Shown here: in pieces, positions 25,301 to 37,779 of the stretch
How the letters are laid out: every line of letters starts with the position of its first letter
How positions within the stretch are numbered: the stretch's first letter is position 1
NCBI GenBank assembly: GCA_025201365.1
Contig: JAIXMF010000009.1
Coordinates: 310,001-374,000, forward strand
Length of the DNA stretch: 64,000 nt
Source of the DNA: Syncephalis plumigaleata
Lineage: Eukaryota; Zoopagomycota; Zoopagomycetes; Zoopagales; Piptocephalidaceae
Direction: 5' to 3'
Program-made: the position numbers and the translations under genes
The notes under the pieces: model-generated
The model's input: only the letters and a program-made list of their open reading frames with translations
What the model was told of the DNA's origin: nothing
Database searches by the model: none

Positions 25301-26331
25301 TCTCCCGGTCAAGTAAGTATAATGACTATTAGTGATTAATGACTTGTTACTAATGAATAATATCATATTGTATCATTATAGCTTATTCTACCGGAATCAT
25401 TTAAACTATTCCCGCTTATTACGGTGGCCATACTAAAGACAATGGCAATGCGTCCATGTCAAGGCTTCACTACAGATGCGCGTATCTACACGATGCGTTT
25501 ACTACGTTCCATGTCGGTTCCTACTTCTATCGCTTATCTTTATCCTCAAATCTATGTACTGCACGATTTACGCCCTGAAGTGGGTGTGCCCGATGCGTAT
25601 GGACGCGTGCAACTACCGGATATGGTACGCGCTTCCTATGAACGATTGGAACCAAATGGCATCTATCTACTGGGTAAGCAATGTTGAATGATACACATAT
25701 ACACCTATATATACTCATATCATTCATCATTCATTATATATCTATATATATAATAGATAATTCACAAGTAATGGTATTGTGGATTGGTCGTCAAGTAGCG
25801 GCCGATCTATTGAAGCAGTATTTCGGTGTGGACACCATTGAGGCTGTCGATTCATCTATGGTAATGTTATCATATAACTGTATTACTATCGTTATTGCTA
25901 ACCCATGTAACTATTGTAGACGACTATTCCTCGGGTTGACTCGCCACTCTCGCACAAGCTACAAGCCATCGCGACCTATCTACAATCTCGTCGTGCTCGT
26001 CACTTGGCGTTACGTGTTGTACGTCAGCAGTTGGATCAGTCTGAAATGGAATTCGCCTCCTTACTAGTAGAGGATAAGAATAATGATAACTTGTCCTATG
26101 TCGACTATCTTTGCCAGGTCCATCGTCAGATTCAAACTGAGGTGAGCGGTACTTAAAGTACGTAGATTATTTCTTACATATATGCTCAACGTGTCCATTT
26201 ATTCATTTCTACTCTTGTTATGTCATTCCTCACTTTCCTATTTGTCTACTCTTTGTGCAATGTAGACGAAACCTCAACCAGATGCGGCAGCACCACCGAC
26301 TGGCATCACACCTCGATGGCATTATTATTAA
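22235..26331 (+). CDS. SEC24: COPII coat cargo adaptor SEC24, paralogue 1
   Basis: Sec24 binds cargo export signals and pairs with Sec23 in the COPII coat at ER exit sites. About 1,100 residues in some 12 exons. A Pro/Gln-rich head of about 340 residues is followed by the Sec23/24 zinc finger (CTRCKGYINPFCTF...CSLC), then the trunk (FLFAIDVSWNS, GVRVGILTFDRNVNFYNL), beta-sandwich, helical part and gelsolin-like end (MVLWIGRQVAADLLKQYFGV, YVDYLCQVHRQIQ). The frame stays open through all exons I followed. ATG 22235 was taken as start; a second ATG follows at once. A relative lies at 37.8-41.8 kb. Confidence 0.94.
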
Positions 26332-26566
26332 CGCATAGCTATGCATAATCGTTATTATCAATTATTGTTTTAATTGTGTTCATTCCTCAACACATCTAAC
26401 TAACTAACTAACCTATCAATCAATCAATCAATAAAATAGTCTATATCATATTATTCAATTTATTCATCATCATTGGTGATTAACTACTTTATTACTATAA
26501 TAATGATGTACTAGTTATTACTAGACAATAAACCGGGCTATAATGATATGGAATAGCATGCTAGTA

Positions 26567-29245
26567 TTACGCCACTTTAAGTGTCTTGCCTATAAAGCGT
26601 CTAGCAAAGAATGTGGTAACAATCGCTATTAGTGTGAATAGTATGCCAACTACCAATTCTACCGCTTGAGTGCCGGTCGATGTCTTGGTAAACATACGAA
26701 TACCAACGGGATCCCAACTAGTCAACTGACACGTATTAGCACGTATGTACACGTAATATAAATGATCATGCAAGCAACTTCTTACCTGCTCTCAACCCAA
26801 GTAGGCTTAGATGCATCGGCTACCACGAAATACCATGATCACTATCAAACTCCAGACCGGCACCGTAAGAGTTGTGTAGATTGGTGTAGGACAACATGCA
26901 TTGATTTAGTACGCACATGTAGCCCTTCTGTATAATCAATGAATGAATGAATCCATCAATTGTATAGACATGTTACCATCATCATATCATTATTGAGTAA
27001 TTCATTAAAACTACTAACCTTGCAGTCATTGAAGTTTTTACACGTGCCCTCACGTACTGATGCTGTGGCATTACAAGATAGTTACGAATAAATTGCAAGG
27101 AGTAATTAGGGTTAGACCAGTCAAGCACCGAGTACCGATTAATGGGCACATTAGGCAATTTCGCTAATAGATATTATAATCATTTAAATTGTTATTACAT
27201 ATAGTAGCAGTAATAGCAATACATACCTTCAAAGAATTGTGCCACAAGTTGACAGCCAATATTATTGGATAGACATTCAAATAGCTTTGGAATCTATAGT
27301 AATAATAATGATGATACGATTAAGCATACATGTATTGATCAATCAATTGAACTATTCTTACTAGATCACAGTCTACTTTCATTCCGGTGGAATAGTAGCA
27401 CCCGTATTATTACTGGCCAGTTTATACAGACCATTCGCCGTTACTTGAGCAATATCACATACTGATCGTGTTGTATTCTCATTGTGTGCCGTGTCAAAAT
27501 TACTATTATAATATCTATTATAGTGTAACATTTGTTAGGTACATATATACATGTACAGAGAGGGTGACTACTTACAAACTAAACTCGGTATCGTAATCGG
27601 AAATGACTACTGCAGGTACTTTACGTGCTTGAACAAATGATTGCGCACTAGTAGGTGGTAGTCGAGCATTGGCATTGGTGGCTCTAACCACAAGTGGTGC
27701 TTGGCCACCAGCAAATAGAGAGGCAAGCGCGTTATTATCATCGGATTTATCGTCTGTATGTACAAAGAATCGAGCACGTTCCTTCGTGTCTAGATGGCCG
27801 ATTTGATTTAATTCCACTACTGCTTGTATTTGATCCAATGTAATCTGCGCGAAATCAATACTAGTTCGACATGGATAAGCACATGCTGCATTGTTTAATG
27901 GGCAGCCCGTAGTTGGTTTCTCGAATTTAACTTTGCATTCAAACTTAGTACTAATATCTTTGACAAATCGTTGTGAACCCGCGAATCCCCATGATTCTCC
28001 ACTGAATAATGTATATAAAATATTACGTTTCAAATCCTTTGCTGGAATCTAAATAACGAGGAACAATGGTAAGTATCAACAATGCGTTGTCATTTATAAA
28101 ATAATGATCACTTACTCGACTAAATGCATTGGCTACAGCCAGTAATCCTACTAGTCCTGACAGATTACTTTCAACGCCATCGCCAGACATTTCTTGGAAG
28201 AATGTGCGTCCGTTAATAGCAGATGCCAACACTATCGTATCTTTACCGGGAAAGTCTTTCATGGGAGTAGGTGACGAGTAAATGGAGTAGCCGCCCACCG
28301 GTGCACACCAGCCTCGACGTAGACAAGTTGACACGTCACCAGTTGCCCACATGAACGAGTGTAGTTCCACTGCATAGAGCGGATGTTCACTATAGCCATG
28401 GTCCCGATTATGTCTGATACCCTGTCATGATTATTACAGCGTCATTTGGATTAGTCTCGCTATTTGCTAATTGATGATGGTATGTGCCAATACCTTCTCT
28501 ATTGAAGTCAATGTCTCCTTCTTATCGGGACTAATGATAAATATGGGGAACGAGTAGTTTTCCTTGTATAATGATGTACCCTAATAGCAAGATAAGATGA
28601 GATGAGATGAGATTGCTTATTGCATATATATTTATATACTTACAGCAGGATTCCATTGTGGTAATGGATCCATATTACTTAGGATAGAGTATTCGCAATT
28701 GGGACAAGGATCATCGGCCGAGAAGCTAGTCGGCTTCTTATCCTCTGCTTTAACAATAATGGCCGCTATTTTACCCGTTTTCTCCAATTGGCGTAGATTA
28801 TCCTTTGTCACTAGACTCAATGGCATGACTATGGCAAACTTGTCATCAGGCGCTTCCGTCTCGAATGTCTTGATGCTCTCCTGCGTGGGTATATTGTAGA
28901 GTACACCAGTATCGCCCTGATGTGATGCTAATTGACATCAAAGTAGTTATCGTTTGTTAGCATGATTGAAATTAGTAAGTCATATCCAGTCATACTTACA
29001 TGTGCATCCAGCATTACCGTGAGCATCAAGATGTCTACTGCAAGCTACACCGTCTAGTGTCGTATAGGTTGCATTATAAATGGCTGAATCTGCATAGCCT
29101 ACAGATATATAATATATGCATGTATTTAATTTGTATTAGGAAATACTTGGTTATACTGCTTACGAGCTTCAACGAATAATGCTTCCAATAGTGTATGGAG
29201 CAACAACCATCTGACGACTGAGTGCCATCCCAAATTACAAAGCAT
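26567..29245 (-). CDS. NCSTN: Nicastrin, gamma-secretase subunit
   Basis: Large glycoprotein that gates substrate entry to the intramembrane protease gamma-secretase. ATG 29245 gives a signal peptide (WLLLHTLLEALFVEA). Exons then read CSRHLDAHGNAGCT, PLSLVTKDNLRQLEKTGKIA and ENYSFPIFIISPDKKETL. Next come SFMWATGDVSTCLRRGWCAP, IVLASAINGRTFF, the marker NILYTLFSGESWGFAGSQRF, and SNFDTAHNEN, followed by cysteines and one C-terminal membrane segment (VELVVGILFTLIAIVTTFF). Roughly 700 residues. Presenilin and the other partners are not in the window. Nicastrin is absent from many yeasts, so it helps place the organism. Confidence 0.92.
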
Positions 29246-29579
29246 GTTACGAGAAACAAACTATCACTATCACAGTAACTACAGTATAAATATAGATATA
29301 GAATTATAAAGTGCGCACACGCACAGATGAATAGATGTTTATATTCCTCGACAAGGATAGAGTCGAGAGATTGACGATTATCAGGTGGTAGTAACAGTGT
29401 TGGACAAAAGGTAAATGGAACAAGAGAACAAGGAAGTAAGTAAGTATATCGGTGTCAATATCAAGCAAGAGACAGGTTGGTTAATACGAGAGAGAGACAG
29501 AGAGACAGAGAGAAAGAAGGAATTCAAGTCAACAAAAGAATAGTGCAGACAGCATTGAAGATAGTGGCAAACGAATTGC
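29246..29579. other. Intergenic gap before element copy A
   Basis: Nicastrin promoter region with a GAGAGACA repeat at 29489-29516. No gene seen. Confidence 0.5.
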
Positions 29580-29581
29580 TA

Positions 29582-29640
29582 CAGCCTTTTTTCATCCAAT
29601 TTGCGCAGTTAGTCTTTAACTTTTGCTGTTTATTAATAGT
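29582..29640 (+). repeat. Left terminal inverted repeat, copy A
   Basis: Shares CATCCAATTTGCGCAGTTAG and TTTGCTGTTTATTAATA-like sequence with the ends at 10878 and 60023 and, inverted, with 62335-62392. Confidence 0.7.
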
Positions 29641-31252
29641 CATTGATGCTTGTTATGGTTCACCATATCTTGTATTACTAGTGTATGACTGTCATAAGGT
29701 CTACATATCGTGCCATTCATTGTACATGCATCTATCCTTTCTCCTGGAGCTGTAGGTTTTGGTTTACGTATTATTTCTTGGGTATTAATATCCACAAGTA
29801 ATCTGGGCTCTTTTGGATCCTGATATGCAATTAAGTATAGGCTTCCCATAACATGATGATACGCTGTCGCGCCTGGAAACCGTAATATTTGGTCATCACT
29901 ACAAGATAAGTCTGTCCATATTCTTATGTAAGGATTAGCTAACATTGAACATCTAAATCCGAGCTGCAGCAATGGGATTGGTAGATTGTTATCAGATATA
30001 GCATAACAATTACGCGGAGCACTACATTGGCCGCCTAATGCTACATTATGAATTACAAAAGGAAGGTCATAGATTTGACTACGTAGCTGTACTATCATAT
30101 ATGACTCGGATGAATTATAAGCAAGTGCTAGACTTTTTGTCTGGATTTCGGGTAGTTGAAACCAGCCATTTCGCAATTGTACAACAGGATTATTGCTCGA
30201 GAACTGGTATAATGCCCATTCAATACGATCCACATCATCATCTTTGACTATTCTTGCCGTGTATACTATTGCTGTATCATTGGTTGTTTTTAGGAACATG
30301 TCGCATCCCATGTATCATCGATGCTTCCTGGACACATGTATTATTATCTATATCGAATACCATTATACCGGCTGAGTGTATCGAGTATTAGTACTAGTTG
30401 TATGGCATCGTTGTACAATTACTATGCTTACAAATTCGCAAACCCTTGGATGACTGTATGATTCATGCATTAATAATACCCATTTCCCTTCGATTATCTC
30501 CACTAGATATGGTACTGGAACATCGAATGTAGTGATAACACCGCCATGTTTTGAGAAAGTATTTTTACATTATAGTTGATATCGCTCCCGAATGGCCTAC
30601 TGTATACAGCTATATAATGACCACCCAAGACAAGATTGTACTTGACTGCATTACCACTACCCAGCGAGAGAACATTTGGCGATGTGGATAGCGTACTGTT
30701 ATACTCAATGTGTTGCTTGATCTAAGATTTGAGTGCGGCAAATATTTTAAATTATAATAATGACTTAGTGCTTCGTCTGAGCGATCTCGCTGCTTAATAA
30801 GTATACATCATCTTCAGCTCGTATGTAATACTTTGATCCATCTTGCCACATTCCATATCGATATGTGTGGTATGTACCGTCCAAATCGCCAATTATTCTC
30901 GGTGCTCACTCGTCGACGATATGTGTTGTACCAGTCCACATTCTCTAGTAGATCGGCTCGTTTATCCGATGTACATGGATTGTTGACATCCGTGCGTACA
31001 CACCATATACGAATCCATTTCTTTGCATAATAGGCACCTGATAGGAAATCCTATGATATAGTGTTGCCATAATGCTCTATCATTTCGAATACTGCTTCTT
31101 AGCGAGCGACAACATGCTGATAACGCAAAATCTATGAACAAATAAATTACGGAAGCACGCTGGTCATAAAATGGAAGGCTATTCAGACAAACTAGTAATC
31201 TACAAGACGAGTTGGGATTACTCGATATTTCAGTAGCAGTAGTAGTAGACAT
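29640..31252 (-). pseudogene. F-box-like gene of element copy A, frame-broken as assembled
   Basis: ATG 31252 opens a region whose LPFYDQRASVIYLFIDFAL and CCRSLRSS...RNDRALWQHY resemble an F-box. After it comes a linker typical of F-box proteins (DWYNTYRRRVSTENNWRFGR). A C-terminal part of about 220 residues (30311-29640) includes TTNDTAIVYTARIVKDDD, IEWALYQFS and the end NKHQ. It may form a repeat or propeller domain. Exons and frames do not all join cleanly, so it is broken or misassembled. Substrate unknown. Confidence 0.55.
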
Positions 31253-31885
31253 AGTGGAATGGAATAAGAAAGGCGATATGGGTAGAGAAATACGATGATG
31301 TTATTTTAATCAAGAATACATAAATAAATCATACGCAAGCGTAGATAACAATGAAGCATGGTGTTCAAGTATTTCTAATTGACGAGATATCCTACTGTCA
31401 CTTGTCATGCCTTCTTATATGAGTAAATCTATACAATATACTATTCATTATTCTATTAGATGCACACATCAGAATTGTAAAGATGAATGAATGGTAAAGG
31501 ATTCGAGTATCGTGTATGGAATCGGATATGGCAGCATGTCTGAATGTTATTCAATTATTCTCAGTCTTTGCAATGGAAATGGTGTTCCAACACAACTACA
31601 TCAAGTGCCATTACTTCTAAACTTCAAGAAATGAAGGACAACAAAACAAATCCGTGATGTTATCGCTTCACATCTAAATACCTAAGGTTTATTAACATAG
31701 CTATTATTTATTATAAAAAAAATGGCTAACAACGAATTGGGAAAAGTTCTATATGTCACCTAAAATGCTTGGTGATTATGCTTACCTTTCAGTCTTCGTA
31801 TACAATTTGTAAGAGTAAAGAAAAGAAAATAAAGCTAGAGTTTGTACGGTAGACACCAATTGAACAGAGAAATATACTTTAATTA

Positions 31886-32589
31886 TTATTCTGATACATC
31901 TGTATCCTTCTTATGTTTACTATTCGTATTTTTGTCGAGTATGCCTTGTAGCATAACGTGTGTCTTATACGAATCTTGTACAATATTCTGTGTCACTGAG
32001 GTTACATCGCGTAGTCCATGCATCATTTCTGTGAGTACGGCCATTCGTTTCTTGGCCTGTTCCTTACGCGCTGACGATACTCTATTCCCGCCCGGACGTG
32101 TCTCCACCGACAATATAACGCGATAACCCTTGACGAGCATTTGGTGCGCCTTCTTCATCTTGTGTTGCATATCATGCGGTTGTACATTATCGCTAACGAT
32201 CACCTGTTTGGAGACACGCGTGGAGGCGAGGGCTCGTTTACGCTCCTTCAGCTGACGTCGCTTCTCGTATTGATCGCGTTTCGAGTAGATACGACAAATG
32301 GGCACGTTCATCGATCGATTCACCTCCTCGAGGAAATAGTGCTCGCGGTCAAGCGTGCCCAACACGTCACGAGTAGGCCAGGGACCGCCCGGTCGTTTCT
32401 CGCCGTTCTCCTCGATGACCTCATAAGCGGTGCGGTAATCTCTTCATCGCGTCGTGATCGTTCGGGTGCCGGTGCAGTTGGCGAGGTCTTACCGCCGGCA
32501 GTCTCTGTAAACACCGTACGTATAGGTAACGGTGTAAGTGCACGCGACGACAATGACAGAAAGGCGTAGTCCAACTGCATTGCTGCCAT
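31886..32589 (-). CDS. MTIF3: Mitochondrial translation initiation factor IF-3
   Basis: Bacterial-type IF3 that keeps mitoribosomal subunits apart for initiation. The part upstream of about 32420 gives a leader-like head and DEEITAP, the usual IF3 start. The rest, in the next frame, reads YEVIEENGEKRPGGPWPTRD, VNRSMNVPICRIYSKRDQYE and KQVIVSDNVQPHDMQHKMKK, plus HQMLVKGYRVILSVETRPGG: the linker and C-domain. A one-base break separates them near 32420, probably an assembly error. ATG 32589 is the first in the N-terminal frame. Another ATG at 32674 opens a more mitochondrial-looking leader in a different frame, so the start is uncertain. Confidence 0.75.
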
Positions 32590-32995
32590 AATAGTTGTTG
32601 GATCTAACGCTATAACGTGTAATAGCACTTATTGACCACTGTCTACGAATTAGTTGCCGTAACACTAATGCCATGATAAATTAAAAGGGAAAATCGCGTA
32701 AAAACATAAGAAGTAGGAAATCGATTAATGTCGTATATTTTCTATTAAACTACGTATTTTGTGATACAATATAATTCAAATCAATCCATGTATATATAAG
32801 AAACAACAACTACTACTACTTGAACGACAATATCACTTTATTAATTTGAATAAGTTATGCTTATGATAAATACAAAATATCTGTAAGAGGTAGCAGGAAA
32901 GCTATTATAATGATTAATGGTTTGTAATCACTACTAGTAGAAATGCTAAATAACAGCAGCTATATCAACAACTAATCAATTACGCAGTAGTGAGA

Positions 32996-34439
32996 TTACA
33001 CGGCAGCCACCGATAGACCAACTAGAATACGTAATCCGGGACTATTAGCACGCGGATTGATGGCCAGTCTACGTTTACGAAATCGTTCCAGTCGTGTTCC
33101 GTTCGTTTCTTCTCCAGTGCTACACGATAAGATCGACGACGTTCCTGTCGAATGGCCTCCCTGACAGGTGGTCCTTCAAAATCAACATGATCTCCATCAT
33201 AGATGTCGCTATCGTTATTAGTCGTGCTAGCTGTATCGGTATCGTGTCCGGTTGTCTCTTTCGCTTCCGCGGATACTTCAACTAGTAGCCATTTATGATC
33301 GGACGCACTAAATCATGATTGCCCATTCGTTTCGCTTCAAGTTCCCATCCCAGCAATAATAGCCAGTCGAGTTTTCCCTGATACAATCCGAAATAGGCCT
33401 TGTTGTGTAGGGTAATATCATTGACGGTATCCCATGGATCCCAAAATCCTGGATTACGCGTGGCTCGTATCACCGGTTCGGAGAACCCACCCGCTCGTTC
33501 TAGTAACAAATTACGCGGGCCATCCTCGCAATGCCAAGCGAACACGTTACGATCCCACCATTGAGCCTCGCTAAAACCAAAGGAACGCCATCGATATTTA
33601 TCGCGACAATAGCGCGATGACAATCGAGCAATCGAGTGAGCCATTGTATTCAAGTCGCCGCATATCATCTGACGCGGATGAGTGTACCGATGTGCCGTGG
33701 CATCGGCTAGAATATCCGAAAACTGCGATACTCTACCGATAATACCGCAGAATACTTCTAGATGCACGCTATAGCATAATACGCGTGGTTCATCAGGGAA
33801 TGCATTTATCTCACCAACAATGGTGTATCGTCTATAAAGAGGTAGGAAACATGGAACAAGAGTGATGTCAATCATGTTATTATATTACCATCATCGATTA
33901 TCACTTACCGTCCTCGTCTTGGTTCTCTTAATGCCATACCCTCTCGTTCCCAGTTGACCGGATGATGCGTGTGATCGAGTACGCGAAAATCGGCATCCAA
34001 CTTTGTAAGAATGGCATTGCCATGAACACCACCACCTTGATCGTGCGGTGCTCGTACAACACTTTCAATCTCTTCATACTCGCACACGAATCCAGCAAGC
34101 ATTTGTAGAGCTTCCGCCAATTCCTGTAAATGATTTCGTGATCCACTTCGCTTGCATTGAATGTCGATTTCCTGTTGTATATGCATACATGTATACCATT
34201 CAATTATCATATATTATTGAGCATTTGCGTGTATATATATATACCTGAAGACACACAATATCCGGATCCAATTCACGAATAATCTCGATAATACGGTCTG
34301 CTTTGTAGTTGCGCTCCACATTCCATTGCAATACTCGTAATGGCTGGAATGATGTAGGTGAAACTACTGGCTCTCTATCTTGTGGTCGACAGTCATATAT
34401 CAGTAGACTACCCGGTGTTGGCAGTGTAAACTCGGACAT
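32996..34439 (-). CDS. Endonuclease/exonuclease/phosphatase-fold protein
   Basis: ATG 34439 begins MSEFTLPTPGSLLIYD. EEP-fold motifs follow in order: RVLQWNVERN, DPDIVCLQEIDI (metal-binding Glu), GGGVHGNAILTK, YSVHLEVFCG, ICGDLNT (catalytic Asp and Asn) and LDWLLLLGW. The expected closing motif SDHKWLLVEVS is present near 33290 but one base out of frame with the preceding NHDLVR, matching other one-base breaks in this window. Downstream, a basic segment and a possible membrane stretch (GLRILVGLSVAAV) end at 32996. The substrate (DNA, RNA, lipid or sugar phosphate) cannot be told. Confidence 0.75.
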
Positions 34440-34704
34440 TGCTAATACGAAAACTTATAATATGTATGTAGAACAGCTATAGTCACAGTGATGAGTATTG
34501 AAAACGGATACTAGTATGAAACATTATGTGGAATTAATCGGTTGGGGCACAGAGAACATAAAGAGTGAAATGTGGCGGAGTTATCTTACCCGATCTTGAC
34601 ATGCGCAACTTGCCTTTTTCTTGATCTGAGTAAATATCAAAACACGTTATTATTTAATGTAGATTCTTTTATACAGATGATAGTTCATGTATATTATTTA
34701 TTAA

Positions 34705-36095
34705 TTATGACTTGCTAGAATGTAACGAGTTATAATGTTCACCTAGACCATAAGCATATCGATGATATCTATTACAACCATGATGAATTAATGACTATAA
34801 ATAACTCTAAATGACATTGATTGATGAATATTCGTTAAAGGATACGATATACGTAATGGACGATCACTAGGAAACTCTTCTGATATCTTCATTACAGGTG
34901 CACCCATCTGTACAATATGTACCGGTAACTGGTATACACGCGATAGTGCCAATATCTAACAATATTATCTAATTAGCAATGATAGATGGGACTCTATCAG
35001 CGATATATCGATATACCTCAGCGTGTCCACCCCATTCTGCTGTATTGGCCAATCGATTGCAATAGTCGTCCAACTCATCTAGCAGATTGATTAGATTAGT
35101 TCTTTTTGCAATAACAATGCTTACTTTGATCTAGCATATCTCCTTGAGCATTTGTAAGGAATGGAATAAAATCATCTCGATGTTCCTGTATAAACTTGGC
35201 AGCTTGTTGTCGAACATGGAACAATCCGCCTAATAACAATGGGTTATTAGCAATCTATCACATCAATGATTATTGTCCTCATAGCCTACTTTAATACTAT
35301 GCTGCTGATTTAACTGATCTGCTAATGCATTGTACAAGCTAGCAATAGATTGTAAGTAACTCGATGAGCAATCTATTTCATGATAATTACCAATGACCAT
35401 CTGCTGTAATCTAATAGTAACAATAATGCCATTAATTATTAATACTCATTCATGACAGTGAATAACAACTACTTACATCGACTAGTTTCAACTTCATTGC
35501 ATTCAATAACTCGAGTATGGCGCTCATTTCCACTTTTTGCATATCTACTTGTTGTGCTGCTTCCTCTTCTGCTTCTTCCTCCATTCGTCGTAGTTCAGCC
35601 TGCTTCTTCTCCTAGTTTACATGACAACTATCAGATTATTGTTGCTTTACATAAAAGCATGTTTATCCTACTTTACGTCGTTGTTGTTTGCTCTTTTTCG
35701 GTTGATTTCTCGTTTCAATATTACTAGTATTCTCCTCCTCCTCCTTCTCATTATCATCATTATCATGCTGATTCACCGGTGTATCAGACTAAGATTGTCA
35801 TTGATTAATAAATAGTCGTATCTAGTTAATAGTTACTTGCATTGCTTACTTCATTCGTGTTAGATTCCTTCTCCTCTTGTTGTTGTTGTTCCTTCTCCCA
35901 AGCTTCCTTCTCTTGTGCATGACGTGCATCAAGTTCTGCTTCTCGACGTGCCATCTCCACTTGAATCTCTTTCTTTTGTTTCTTATCTCCCTTGGATACT
36001 GTCTTTTTCAAGGCAGTCAATTGTGCTACCAGCTCTCGCTGTTCACGACGATGACGTGTCTCGAGCACTTCTAGTGTTTCACGTCCTTCATCCAT
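34705..36095 (-). CDS. OTU-domain deubiquitinase, OTUD6 type
   Basis: Cysteine protease that removes ubiquitin; OTUD6 proteins also act at ribosomes. The head is a charged coiled coil (LETRHRREQRELVAQLTALK), as in OTUD6A/B and yeast Otu2. The OTU domain then shows ITADGHCLYNALADQLNQ with catalytic Asp and Cys, FIQEHRDDFIPFL, DDYCNRLANTAEWGG, VHIVQMGAPV and the catalytic His in YGLGEHYNSLHS. The Cys codon is split by an intron (TG then C). About eight exons, 310 residues. Confidence 0.9.
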
Positions 36096-36239
36096 AGTAA
36101 TGAATATAATATAGCAATTACACAGTTAACAAGGTTCAATACACTAATATTAGCACTACTACTACTAGCAATAGTAAAGAACAATAAGAGAGAAAGAGAA
36201 ATAGATCATGTTTATTTATTACAACTGCTAGTTTATTCA

Positions 36240-37322
36240 GCATCCATGTCAGAAGCAATCAATTCATCTATCTGTTCCATTTGCAAATCATCATCATCGT
36301 GACTCGTATGCTTTCACTGTCACCATCGTAATCCTTGTCTTCACCATCTTGATCGTGTAATTGTCTATTACTACGTGATTTATCATCTACACTATCTGCA
36401 GATAGCAGACAATATCGTATGAATCGTTCTATTACAGGCACTATCAACCACCAAGAGGTGATTAGCACTACAACGATAGCGACAATCAATTTGAGTGCTT
36501 GATATGGAATACCACGAACAAGTGTTTCTAATACTATAAATTATAATTGAGTATATAGTAGTAGTAGTAGTAGTAGTAGTTCTAGTAGTATGGCTTACCA
36601 ATATTATATGGCACTGGTTGCTTCGATAGATTGGGTAAATTCGATACACCTGCATAGATTGCTTGTACACGTAATATCAGTTGTGTTGTTTCCATCTAGG
36701 TTGTTATATACTTATCAGTTGATGTATTACAAATATACTGCTACGCTTATTGCTTACCACAGGTTCTACCAATTCAGTCTCGGATGATTGCTCAGTGAAC
36801 AGCAGACTATCCACCTCATCGTAGCGTAATAGAGACATTACAAAATCAGTCGGAGTCTAATAGGAAATCAAGATGAATTAGTTAGTATTTCGTAAGTATT
36901 TCCTATTTGCTATCATATTGATTAGCCAATCCGTCATCGCTTACTGTAGCTCCATACGATATACGACATTCATAACGCTCGCCTTGTGTAATATTACTCA
37001 ATAAATACCAGCGTTCCATGTTCTTACTATCGTGTCTTAGTAAAGTTACTTGATTATGCTGTATATTTGATGTATAATGCTCGTGTAATACATTGTTACT
37101 ATCGGTATCTGCCGGTACAATCGATTGCTCTCCATAGAATGTGTATGGTGGTGACATGACAGGCCATACCGTAAGTTGGTTGAGTTGCTCGTTGACTCGT
37201 CGCCATAACTTTGGTTGAATCGTGTAGATTTCCCCCGTAAACTCAACCTTCTCTATGTTACCGACTACCAGTTGCACGCCACTTAGGCCACCTAGAACAG
37301 CGTAGATGACCCATTTTATCAT
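36240..37322 (-). CDS. Type I membrane protein of unknown family
   Basis: ATG 37322 gives a signal peptide (MIKWVIYAVLGGLSGVQLVV), then about 230 residues of lumenal sequence with likely N-glycosylation site NIT and the motif RWYLLSNITQGERYECRISY. One membrane segment (KLIVAIVVVLITSWWLIVPV) and an acidic cytosolic tail follow. Exons join through TPTDFVMSLLRYDEV and ETTQLILRVQAIYAG. The tail has two possible frames near 36300; the more acidic one ends at about 36240, the other at 36268. The layout suggests an ER or Golgi resident. I do not recognise the family. Confidence 0.65.
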
Positions 37323-37779
37323 CTTTAATAACAAGTAATATGGATAATCAGCTAGTAATGCACTAATCTGTTTACAAGAGGTGGACAGGTGTAATGAGGT
37401 GTACACGATAGATAGTGTGAAATCTACCGCCAATCAAATTAAGCCAGGCATACCAATGACATAGCCGTGTTCGGCTTTTCCATTCTCGTCCCTCCCGCTT
37501 CCTCCTCCACACCGTCGTTATTATCGTTATCGTCCTAGTAATTAGCCGTTGTTGTCGTTGCCGTTGTCGTCTTTTTATCACGGACAGCATACGCTACTTG
37601 TATCTTGTTGTTTATCCTCGATAGCATCCAGTACAATTTGGAATCTATAAGTTGCAACTGACGCGTTATTTATCTTTGTAAAAGTGTGTGTGTAATAGTC
37701 GGTTAGAACGAACGATTACGATGCAAGTAACCAATACATGCACGATATGTAGACACATACTAACTGATGTGATTAGACA
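37323..37779. other. Intergenic region, membrane protein / SEC24 paralogue 2
   Basis: Divergent promoters for both neighbours. No clear exon. Confidence 0.45.

Larger units (their letters stand above)
29582..31751. mobile_element. Inverted-repeat element, copy A (Tc1/mariner-type ends)
   Basis: Begins after TA (29580-29581) with CAGCCTTTTTTCATCCAA and ends with its inverted match GGGAAAAGTTCTA before TA (31752-31753). The left repeat reaches about 29640. The same structure is seen in copy B, in the same orientation. The body of 2.17 kb holds an F-box-like gene on the minus strand and a small plus-strand ORF region. TA flanks and CAG ends fit the Tc1/mariner group, but no transposase is present, so it would be non-autonomous. 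Confidence 0.7.
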
